Positions 44,501-56,500 of a stretch of DNA of 64,000 nt are shown piece after piece. The translations under genes were made by a program, and so were the position numbers. Every line of letters begins with the position of its first letter. Position 1 is the stretch's first letter. Source of the stretch: Phoronis australis (lineage: Eukaryota > Phoronida > Phoronidae); contig NMRA01000231.1 of NCBI GenBank assembly GCA_002633005.1, positions 312,082-376,081 of the forward strand, read 5' to 3'. The notes below the pieces were generated by a model. It saw only the letters and a list, made by a program, of their open reading frames with translations, was not told the origin of the DNA and made no database searches.

Positions 44501-47500
44501 CGTTCTTGGTGAGTAAAGTCTTCTAATCTTCCCATTTTTGCGGAAATTTGGAAACGTTATTGTATCTGTAGGATCTAACGATTTCTACCAGGCAAGTTAC
44601 ACTTCCATCTAGCAGAAGATTGGAAGGACTCGAATAAGCAGGTTAAATTGAAACAGACTGAATGTCGATCAGTTTCAACTTCCAAAGCCACACATAGGGT
44701 GGTTTGAGCAAGTCACATGACGTGATGTTTCGAAGCTGAGCTAAGTTGCAGTGCCCAGTAACTACTCGTACTTACATGTAGGTCACCAGCCGAATAGTCA
44801 GCCTATCTAACACGTGTGTTTCGGATGAATGATGTACTGCAGGTGCGTGTGTTTAATTTTCTTTTAAAATGGTACAACAAACCAGCTGCGGTTTTGTTTA
44901 ATAAAACCATCAGTGATTAGGCATGGTACCCATCCTTCAAAGTGAAGGGACGGAGGGGGGATTTGTATTTTGCACTGTCGCCCCTTTGGCATTGGTGTCA
45001 TTGGTTTCACGGTCGTCATTGACTGGCGGATACATTGACAAAGGCGATGTTAATGAAAGCACTGTATTCTCGTCTCATCAGTGCTGTCCCAGTTATTTGC
45101 ATAGCCGTATCGGAGTCAATGACGTCATGGATTTTAATGTTTACACCATTAGTGCCAAGATCGTGTTTGATATCGTTGTCCGGGCGTTGGGGTTGTCGTG
45201 GGGGTCGTCATCATAATCATATTTGGTAGACGTCGTTGTTGTCACTGTCAGTGACCTTGTTGTAATTGACAGCGTTTTTTGTAGTCGCATCGGCGACTGT
45301 CTCATTCAGATGCTGACGGTATCGTCGTTGCTCATGTCAATAGAAGGTTGTCGTAGCTAGGTGTCACGGTTGTCTTCGTTGTATTTGTTGCTGTTCTAAA
45401 GAATTTGTTTCCATGAAAATCCTCCAGGTGACAGCCCATCATACAAATTTCAAATCTTTTGGAAACAAACCCTATCAGTTTTGAAGAACAGCGTATACAT
45501 CATAGTATGTATTTGAACGTCTCATGAAACCGGTCAGCTATTCCTAAGGTATGACGTTCCTATCTAAATTTGGACATCTCACTGGGGTCCGGCATAATCT
45601 TGATAATTAACTGCACAGCTGCACATCATTTTTGTACTATATGAACACATCCCTGAACTGTGTTAATGTGATGTACATGTGGAGATACCATTTATCAACA
45701 AATAGGCCCATAGTACGCGTCTATACTCAAGTGATCAATTCAAAGAATTGATTATATGATGAAATCTATCAAGCAAATGACTGTAAATTGAAACGAACTA
45801 CGTTACGATTAACAAGAACAACGTCATCGTAAAAGATATGCTTCTAGGGGTGTTTAGTAGTCATAAAAAAGGCCACTAGATGACACCAAATACAAAAATG
45901 AGAAGGCATTGTTATTCCTATAATGCACCATCGAACGCCACATTTATAGAAACAAACGTAAAAATTGACTATAGTCGGATACGTCCATCTGATGTGAAAT
46001 AAATATAAAGATCTAGCACGGGTTAGGAGCTCAGAAAATACAGCCCAGATGCTAAAAATCCAGTTGGGATACGATAGCAGTTGAACACAACAGGAAATCC
46101 ATATCAGTCGTCCACATGTCAGTACAGTGTACACGCCTATCAATTTTTATAACGATCCTTTGATTGGCTTGGCGGATAAAGAGGCAAACGAAAAAGGCAA
46201 ACTTAAAAATAATAGCCACGAAGTGGTGCCAAATATTTAATAATGTAGATCTTGACGGCTTTTTAATAAAGATGTGTGTCAAATTTCAAAAGGGTTCATC
46301 CAGGAATTCTGGAGATGCAGGGGTTAACACAAACACTAAAATTGGCATAGTGGGAACAGAAGTAGTTGGCGCCGTCCAAAAGTCGTGGGTATCCTTTGTC
46401 GCTTTTTATAGAAACAGTTGCAAAATTACACAAACATCCTGCAATTGATTAAAGAACACAATATCATCAAATCACCGGTTAGGGACGACATATTCATCTC
46501 TCAGCACCGTCTAAAAATCGACGACAGCTTTGGTCTTCTAAAAATGAACACATCCGCTAAGTTTCATAACCATCAGTTTGGGAGGTAAAGTGTAGAAAGC
46601 CCAAGAACAGACTCGAAAAAAGGTCAACCAGGTGGCGCAGAATGCGCCTAATCCGACTTACCAAATAGCACAAAATGAATCAATGAACTTACTAAATACG
46701 CAGAAATGCGTTAACAAATAAATCGCTTTTAGGGGTGCACCAGTTGTCGGATTGGTCTGAAACTCGTCATTATCTCATGTCAGGTCCACAGGAAAACACC
46801 TGCCTAATTTCACAAATGTCGTAAAAAAGGCCCCGGGAGCAGAAAAAAAAAACAAAATTCACACTACGGGGTGGAGGCGCGGTCGAACCAGTCCGAAAAT
46901 GAACGTAAGCTGCGGCCTCCTTAATCAAAAACACACCTGAAAATTGATCACTAAGTGGCACAGAATCGTCAAAGTCGTGAGAAAGAAGTATCTCCGTATT
47001 CTTAATAGCACCCTAAAGTTAAAATTTCACGAACAATCATCTAGAATCTCCAAAAGATGCAGATGCAAAATTAAACAACTAAAGTTGCCACTTAAGGCAG
47101 CAGCGGTAGTCAGATGGGTCAGATAAGGAATAAAAAAGTATTCCGATCACAATGGGCGTAAATGAGAAGGTGGTCAGATACATACGTAAAAGTTAAGAAG
47201 AGGCATGGAGGATATTCACTAAATGTCAAATGGAAAGCATAGTGGCCACTACAGGGACCCAACTTTCTGATTCATTGCAGGAACGCTACGTTTTCTTACA
47301 TAAACAGAGCACCTTAAAATTCAGTTACCCACCTACTTCTGCCAAGTTGTCAATTTCTTCGTGCATCATTGTTGCAAGCTTTGCAATCTCCTGAGCGCTT
47401 GCATTTTTGTCTAACGTAAGCAATTTGCTTAGCAATCTTTCTGACAGTTCTTTAAGTTTCTTGCCCTCTTCACCGCCGATGGCTCTAGAAGTATCCAGCA

Positions 47501-50500
47501 ATTCTTGGCATTTCTCTCGCATCTCTTCAATGATCTTGGCTATTTCTTCCGAATGGTCTCCGGGAGTTTTAGCCAACTCTTGCAACCTTTTCTCATATTT
47601 CCGGAAAGCCTTCAGTGAAGCCTCTATAGCGTCAGTCGAGTGGTCTACTTTTCCCTTCTTGTGCGCGCTTGTCGGGTCACATTTATTACCTGTTTGAAAG
47701 ACAATTCGTCATAACAATTGTAATTGAATGCATGGTGTGAATATGGGAGCTGTCGTTAATTAACCAGCTGTCTTCGTCTGAATAGCGTTAAGATTTGACC
47801 ACCAGGTGGGGCAGCTATGGATGTTGGCTGTCAAACAACTAAACAGCTATCTGTCCTTTTGGATAGCTTTAAAGGAGAATGCCACCCAAAAACAACCTAT
47901 TTTGTATGAATTTAGATCGAGTAGTTCTACTCGATAACCGCACGTTCGGTTGCGTTACCCGACACCTGGCGGCAGTGGGAGGTGTTGAAATTATCCAATG
48001 ACGTACATGGTTTCATACGCAGTCTGTTCAGCAGTTCACAACACGGGTTACTGGTGTCAGCTTATCTCTTGAATACATCGTTTAACACCAATAAATCATC
48101 AAATTTCGATGTAAAACCCTTAAAATTACACTGAGTTCTTATAAAAACGTGTTGTTTTATTTCGCTGTTACGGATTTATTGGTATTTGGATACATCGTAG
48201 CCTACAAATTTCGCCAGGCTAATTTTCCAAGGTCCGTAGCAGGAGTTTGGGGTCTGCTCGGAGATGAATTCGAGGTATTCTTCCGTGAAATACAGTCAGG
48301 AGAACCTAGATCTGTGTTGTTTAGACTTGGATTTTTTTGAGTTCTGAACACACAAAAAGCTTGTTATCCCGGTCAGTGGCTTGGAACCCGATCAGGCCCG
48401 TCGCGGCCGCCAGAACTGGCACGAACATAAACTAGCTTGAGTTAGAAAGTAGTTTTATATAAGCATTCCTTAGGATGAGAATAATTCATTTTAAAACAAA
48501 ACGCAGAATAATAAACGTCTACATGACAACTCGACCGGCGTCAATCCTGATTTAGTCAAGAGCTTATTTGACGAAGACTTCACGGGTCGGATCGATAGGT
48601 TTCATTTAACCGGAATACACTGATTAAGAAATACTTGAGAGGCGCCGTGAACATGCAACGGAATGTATGGATAGTTCTTTGGTAAGCCGTCATTCGTCAG
48701 AGAACTGTCGACGAAATGCCGGCCACAGTCACGGAGATGTTTCACGGCCTCATACATGTACGTGCTAATAACAGTGTACCTTTCTTCACTACTACGAGCC
48801 ACTTCCTAAGCATTTTGGGCTCTCGAGGAAGTCGAAAAAACAATATACCCGCTTTCTTCGCAGCTTCATAGTTCGGACAAACGGGAAAGATGCACCGCAA
48901 AATAGCGGTATTCACTCTGCAGACGAACCACTGACGTCGCTGCGTCGTTTCTCACCTTCCTCACAGGTTAACGCGACACTTCTCGGCAAAGTGAGGTCGA
49001 CCGTATAAGAGGCGATGTGGATATACACCGATACAGATGGTAAAAAAGACTAATTAAATCGGGTGGCATTCTCCTTTTAAGATTTGACGACCAGGTGGGG
49101 CAGCTATTTTATGTTGGATGTCAGCCAACCAACCACCTGACTCCCTTTGGATAGCTTTAAGATTTGACCAGGACAGCTATGGGATGTTGGATGTCAACCA
49201 ACAAAGTAAGCTTAAGTGAATACCAGCCGACTAACCAACTAATCTTGGGAGGTTTTACAATATTACCACAAGTTGTGGCAGTAGTTATGTGTACACGTGA
49301 CTGGTTGGTTGACACCCGTGTAAGATTCTTATCGTTTACCATTTCGGCCCCAGAGGCATTGGTTGTTAACTTAGTCCAACTCACAAGTTTTCTTTATCCT
49401 CATTTCACAATTTGACCAAGAGGTGTGGCAGTAGTAACGTGTACAACTAACTAGAGGGTTGACATCCATGTAAGATTCTGACATGAATGGACAGGTCAAA
49501 AACTACCCATAAAAATACAGTGTTGTGTTGTTCTCAAAATTATGTGCCAGTATATTTGGAGCCCCTCCCCTACCGGCCCCAAGATGCCATACATGTATTG
49601 TTGTCATCGTTGTCTCATTTGTCACAAATTGTTCACCTCGGACAGGAAGTCGGTAATGGGACAAAGGTCCTATGCCTCAGTTACCACAAAATTCCCGAGG
49701 CACATAAATATTCTCAACTCTCCTTTAAAACTGCTAGGAATCCATCTTTCGCCAAACATGGCGAGACAGACAAGAAGGCTTATACAATAACTGTGTCCTC
49801 GGTTTTCTCGTCACTCAGGCTAGAAGAATTTTCTGGGCTTGCGCAGAAGTGAAAATGTGTTGTTGCCTGAGACATGGCTAAAATTGACTAACAGCCGGAG
49901 AATGGCTTTAAGAATTGTCGAACGGAAAACAAAACAAATCCATGTTGCTGAAGTTACTCAACGACTTATCAACGGCACTATATGTATGAATTTATTTTGA
50001 AAAACATATTTTCGATATTCGTTAAAGTTTGAGGATAATTGTTAGCTCGCCCACTTTATTCATAAAAAATTGTGTTTTTCACAGTCATTCGTAAAACTGA
50101 AAAGTTTCATACAGCATATTTTTTGTTTTAAATAGGTTGATCCGCATGTTTGCACGAATTGACTTTTGATCTGAGAGTACTAGGTCACTGGGAATAAGCA
50201 ATGCCTTTCAATGTCATTTGCCCAACACTTGTGCATTATTTCGCATAATTAATAGTGTCATTTAAGCCTTTCAGTTGGTGTAAGCAGAGGGGTTTATTGG
50301 ATATGTCTAGTATCACAGGTGTTTAGAGGAATAAAAATTAAACCAAACGATCTGATAACATTTCTAACAAAGTGCATCTTATGACATACTCAATTGCACC
50401 AATACTTTGAATAGATTATTTGTTACATTCTACATGTATTAATCCCATGTCAAATAAAGTGCTCCGCTCAAAAATGAAAGTTTCCAAGGAGTGGTTTTGG

Positions 50501-53500
50501 CAATAGGGCGGTCACTGATTACACAGCGACACTCGCATCCTGCTGTATTTACCCACAATGCCGTAAACAACCTCCAAGCACATTTGCTGCCTCGTTTTTG
50601 CCACTAGAGTTTCACATGCTATTCGTTGTTGTCTGATTAGTTACACTTTTTCTCGGTTGATTTACTCTGTTCGAAGTACATGTACAACTGTTGTTCTGTG
50701 GGCTGCAACTTAGAAGTGAGTAAGTTTGCAAGACTGGACAAATGCCCGTGGATGCATGATCTAAAATTCTTCGCCTTCCCGACATCAATGAGAGACAGGA
50801 AAACGTGCCAGACCTCCAAAATGAGGCCACGCGCTTTCTTATCTCTGGAAAAATGAGATCTGTCACCGTGTTATCCGGATGGCCCCATTGTTAGATGTTC
50901 TTACCCTGCCCAACTCGTAGATATGCAGCTTTTGGGTGAAAGGCACGTGTATACATCTACATGTAGCTTGAGAACTGATAAATTTATAAAAGTTAGAACA
51001 TCAATTGCTCCCATTTGGATCATTTTAGAAACAACCAGAAATGCATATCAACATTTACAAACACTGAAATCTTAGTTTGTTCTGGTCTCAGTCACTTGTA
51101 GGCCTGCGCTCAGTGACTAGAAAAACAGAAACAGAGAATCCTACACTCGTCTCAGATTTACGCCATGGGCAAAACCCATTTTGGAAGTTTCGTCAAATTC
51201 CCGAGGCTTGGATTTGTTTTCTCACGTGAACCGTAAAAACGATAGTTTTTGCGGAAAAACTCGACGTGTCTAAAAGTTTCAACCACATGACGCAACTTTT
51301 GTAAAACACGCTTGCGCACTGTAAAGTAATTCAGTTACTTTTTGGTGATAGTTTTATTTTAAACTTAACAATTGTAGTTTTGCATTCAGCTTTTGTAGCA
51401 AATATTCAAGTTAGAATCTACTAAATAGTCTTTGAAACTTAAAAAAACATGTTAAAGAGTCAGGAAAGCTTCCTCGCGCGTGAGCACTGAATTGACATGA
51501 GACAGCACATCAAGAAAGTCTCACTGCGTTTCTTGAGTTGGGGTTCGTCTCCGTTTTAATAAACGCGGATATGGAAATCGCCGACGAAGATGGGTCCGTT
51601 TAAGAAGTTGTTTGCATGTCCTTCCGACTGGGAGTACATACAGCTGCGACACCCGATTTGTCAATCGTAACCTCGTCACCTTCTCGAAATTCCGGCATTG
51701 TTTCGTTGGCGGGCGTTTGTATGTTTCACAGTTTTGTAGACACCAAAATGTAAGGCAAATGGATGGATACTACTCGGTGTTACTAACTAGTCGTGTCGTA
51801 ACATATTTCATGTCATGTGAGAAAAAACAATAATTTCCAGCAAGATATCGTTTTCTCAAAAAAAAGTAAAAACAAACAAAAACACACACACACACAAGGA
51901 GACAGGAAAGTAAGGGCAATGGTTTGCCGAGCGATTCATAATTAAATGTAGAGGTACTGTTCGAAAACTCCATAAAGCTTGGTGTAGTCATCCAAATGGC
52001 GAAGAAAACTTTGAGAGTGATCGCTAACATGATGGTGCAAAATACTGCAACACTTGCCGCGGCTTTTGTGACTTGCACCTAGCATTTGTGTTCCTGTATG
52101 TTATTTGTAATGAAGTACACAATCTCGATTAGTCCCTGATTTAGTCTTTCGCTGAATCTCCGGTTAGTTGTTTCTGACAACACCTCCCCTTCAGCGGTGC
52201 CGACAGGAAAAGATTCCACAATCTATAGCATACGCCCTCCTGTATGTTTTGCTTACCTTACCAGTTTGTTTTCAAAACAGGGAGTGCTTTCAAACGTAGA
52301 GGCAAGAATAAATTAATGTGTCCAAGTTCCACTTTATTACCGTTAAGACCGTTACGTAATTCGCATCCTCCAAACGTCTTTTGCTGTCATTTGGTTGGAA
52401 ACGACTCACACGAAGTAGTGAAACTGTGCGAATGACAGATTCTATCTATGGCAATGCGTATATCGACTACAGATTTCCGTTCAGTAACGCTAGGAACTCA
52501 CTAAAATTTAGCCAGTCTCGTGTTCTCATTCAGAATGCACAACAGCATCTCATGTAATCTCGAGAAGTCTTGGGTTTTCAAGGAAGTCCTGGCGATACTG
52601 AACGGGAGCTAGAGCAAAACCAATTAAAGTTATGAATTGATAATCATGTTACCTGAAACCCGATAAAGCGTCCGTTGGGGCTAAACAACGATGTGAAAGA
52701 GAGTTTTTGCAAATGAAAATAACCGAGATTCAATTTCGACTCATAACTTTATTGACTTTGAGGACCAACCTTGTTTGGAGGGCGATCCTTCTGTGCTAAT
52801 TGATGATCAATCATAAACCATAGGTAAAAGCCGTTTGGCGTCTATCTTGCCTCTAGCATTGCCTTGGTATAGGTATAGTGCAACTTAATTTGTTTTTTTT
52901 TATAGAGATTTCAAATAATTATGTATGATAATCTGTAGTAAATGCAACACTTATGACATCTACGATAAGAGACAGCCAAACATTTAAAAAGAAAATGCCA
53001 CCCAAAAACTAGTTTGTATCAATTTAGATCGACTAGTTCCACTCGATAACAGCAAGTACAGGTCTTTTGTCAAACGCGTGACTACAGACGGAATTGTTGA
53101 AATTAACCAATGACGTCAGCGGTTCTAATGCAGTGGGTTCAGCAGTTCACAACACTCTTACTGGTGTCGGTTTATCGCTGGAATTCATTGTTTTACGCCA
53201 ATAAACCATCAAAACTCGACGTAAAACAAACATATTTCTTATAAAAACGTGTTGTTTTATTTCGCTGTTACGGGTGTTTAGGTATTTCAACGTACCGTAG
53301 CCTACAAAAATTGGTAGGCCAAGTTACCAAGGACGGTCGCGGGAGTTTGGGGTCTGTTCGGAGATAAATCCAAATTACTCGTCCGTAAAATACAGACAGG
53401 AGAACATAACTGTGTTTTGTAATTTTAGACTTGCGATTCTTTTCACTTCTTAACACACAAAACGTTTGTTATCCCGGCCGGGCCAGTAGCTCGGAGCCCG

Positions 53501-56500
53501 ATTAGGCCCATCGTAGCCGGACTGAAGACATCATGAACATAAACCAGCCAAAGTTGGAAACTTAACTTCCAGTCACGAAAAGACTATATTAGTGAGCCAA
53601 AGAAAAAAATGTGACGTGATTATTTTAGTGAATCAATCGCGAAACTGCAAATCTACTTACTAGCTCGTCGGAAGGGAGGGGGGCGCAAAGTCACGTTACC
53701 TTTTAAAAAACCGTTAGGGCAAAGGTTGTACAGTAAAAAAAGACTCGAATAATATATATGAATGTCTAAATAAAGATTCCTCTAACATCTGAACATAGTA
53801 TATAAAATTGTCATTGTTTCACAATAGCTTTCTGTCAGCAAAAACTGAGTTAGCATGCACTCACACGGTCTCGGTGCCCGATCAGTTAAATGCATCTAAA
53901 GCCGGTAACGCAGTCATTAATTCATTGCTTGTTTCTCAAAGCATTTGCACTCACGAACATTCCAAGGCATTACAAATTGTACTTAATGAGACAGACTTTG
54001 TTTCAGTTTAATATAAGCATTGGTTAGGGTGAGAGTAATTCATTTTGAAACAGAACGCACAATAATAAACGTCAACGTGGCAACTCACAATCCCGAGTGC
54101 TCATCCGACGAAGACTTCACAGGTCGATTGTTAGGTTTCACAGGCTATCACTTAGAACCGGAATACATTGATCAAGAAATAATAGAGAGGCTCCGTGAAC
54201 GTGCACAGACAATGGAACATATGGAGAGTCCCGAAAACCGTTTGAGTGTCTTGTCATGGTGTCAGCAAGCTACAGGTAACTGCACGATAATGGAAACGAC
54301 GGACGCTTGCGTTTGTTGCCACGAAATTCCGCAAGTGAAACGCCTTCTTGAAGAAGCGCAGATGTGTCTCAAGGACCATCCTGATTTTGCACCGCATCTT
54401 AACAGAGGTGTAGCTACGACGTTTTTATATGGCTGAGAAAAAGAACTGGCAAAACATCCTACGCCCGGAGGACCAAATGGAAGCCTCACGTCGAACGAAT
54501 CAGTCATCAAACAGGTTATATAAATCGTTATGTTCTCATGCCTTGAATTAATTGTAATTGTTTATGTTTTCATGGCCAATTACAATTCTCCATAATCAAA
54601 AACTGATCAACAAGCGATCGGATGAAATGCAGGCAACGGACAAACACGGCGAAGCTTCACCGTCTCAAACTTGGTATTATTTATGACGTACTTTCCATTT
54701 TTCACTACCGCAAGCCACTTAATTCCGAAACAGTATGGGCTCTCGAGGAAGTCGAAAAATGATATACCCGCTTTCCTCGCAGCGTCATAGTTTGCACAAG
54801 CGGAAACGATACACCACACCATAGCGGCACTCGCTCTGCAGAAGAACCACTGACGTCGCTGCGTCGTTTCTCCCCTTCCTCAGGTTAACGTCACACCTCT
54901 CGGCGAGAAAAGATTGGCCGTATGACGAGGTGATGTTAATATAGACCGATTACGATGGTAAAAAGACTAATTAAGTCGGGTGACATTCTACTTTAAAAAT
55001 AGTAGTTTTATTGAAACCTTCAGTGCGCCCGACGACTTTCAATTGGACGGAGTTTCAAACTTTTCACAAATGAAGTGTGGCATAAATGTATCGTCAGCGC
55101 TGCGCTTAAATTTACTTTTACCGAGCTATTGTCATCATATGACCTGGTGTTTGCTCTGAAATTCTACTAGGATACTACTCTGAGGGCGACAGATTCTATT
55201 TATTTGCAAAATGTGTTATTTTGAAGGACAATTTTTGATCGCCACTTGGTAAATTTCTGAATTACCGCATTACGATGTTAGTTGTCGGCAATGGAGATAC
55301 CGAGAAAACTCTCTGAGTACAGGCACAACTGCTTCCAGCCCTTCACCCACCCGAAAGTGATAATAATTGAGAATCACTTTTGCTTTAACGTTTTCTTTTT
55401 TAAATAATCAAGTGAATAATGGCCACTCGAACTCGATTTTCAAAAAATCCACAGACCAAAAAACAGGTGAGGTGTTTTCTTGTTTGACCTAATCGATATC
55501 AGAAATTTGAATACATGATGTTTACCCGTTAGGAATTATATAACATAAAAATTCTGTCGAAATAAGATTATTGAGTTCAAGAAAAAAATGGAGCCAAGAA
55601 ATCAAAACCAATTGATGATGGTATTCTGCATTTAAAGTAATAAAGAAGAAAATTCCGGAACAATGTGCAACTACTATATCAGCCAATACCGATCTAAGCA
55701 GAAAGTGAATCGAATCGAAGGAGGATAATGTTGCATGAGGCCGGAGAGCAACATTACCTTTACGAAAGCGGCGTGTACTTGTTTTAGTAAAATATCACAT
55801 TATGCTACTTTCCTCCCATTTTTCGTCTTGTATTAGAACAGAAAGCGTGATTTTGTGTATTTACCATGACTCCCTGTTCAGGCTCAGTGGTTTACTCATC
55901 ATCTGGTTGGTAACTTCACGAACATTGACCTTTGGCCTCTGGACTGTTAGAACAAACTACACGCTGGATGTCCAGCCCCACAGCACCACCTCGCGACGGA
56001 TGTATCGCAAGGGTTTTATCCAATGAGTGTAGAGAGGTATCAGTGAACGTGTAATAGTAAATGAAACTTTGTATTGTATAATCAAGATAAGAGTAATAAT
56101 TCAATACGGAAGCGAGACTTACCCACAATCGCGAGTTCCTTACTCAACTGGGCCAGTTTTTGAGCAAATGATATCATATCGTCGTCATCCAGCTCTTCGT
56201 CATCCAACAACTCTTCCAGATCATCCACATAAGACTTTAGTTTGTCTCCAAGTTTCTTTAGTTGATTCTTTTCCACACTGCCTTCGTGTTCTGAGTACAA
56301 ATCAATGTTGTTGCGATGTTCTTTCAGTCTAGAAACCATGTTGCTTACGTTACTCATATTTTCATCCGGATCCTCTGACATTACCTTTAACAGTCTTGCC
56401 AGCTCTGCAAGACCCTTGGCGCTGGTATTTGCATCTTCACCTTTCGACACCGGACGTGATAACAGCTTCTCTTCAACGACTTTTCTCGTTTGCGCCAACT

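Larger units (their letters stand above)
52988..54993. mobile_element. Kolobok-like DNA transposon carrying P2X7C-like and THAP-like segments, copy 2
   Basis: Ends AAGAAAATGCCACCC and GGGTGACATTCTACT are diverged versions of the copy 1 termini and again sit between TTTAA words. About 2.0 kb. It aligns with copy 1 along both flanks (CTCGATAAC, GTGTTGTTTTATTTCGCTG, GACGAAGACTTCAC, GGCTCTCGAGGAAGTCG), but has about 425 extra bases at 53575-54005 and a longer central part. Inside are a plus-strand P2X7C-like reading frame and a convergent minus-strand THAP-like frame. No full transposase is left. Confidence 0.7.

Noticed and set aside
53268-53456. Minus-strand ORF inside transposon copy 2
   Set aside because: The corresponding part of copy 1 does not keep the frame, so it is unlikely to be coding.
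54020-54436. Interpretation as an intact host gene
   Set aside because: There is no ATG at the start of the domain, it ends early, and it lies between transposon termini; it is called a pseudogene.
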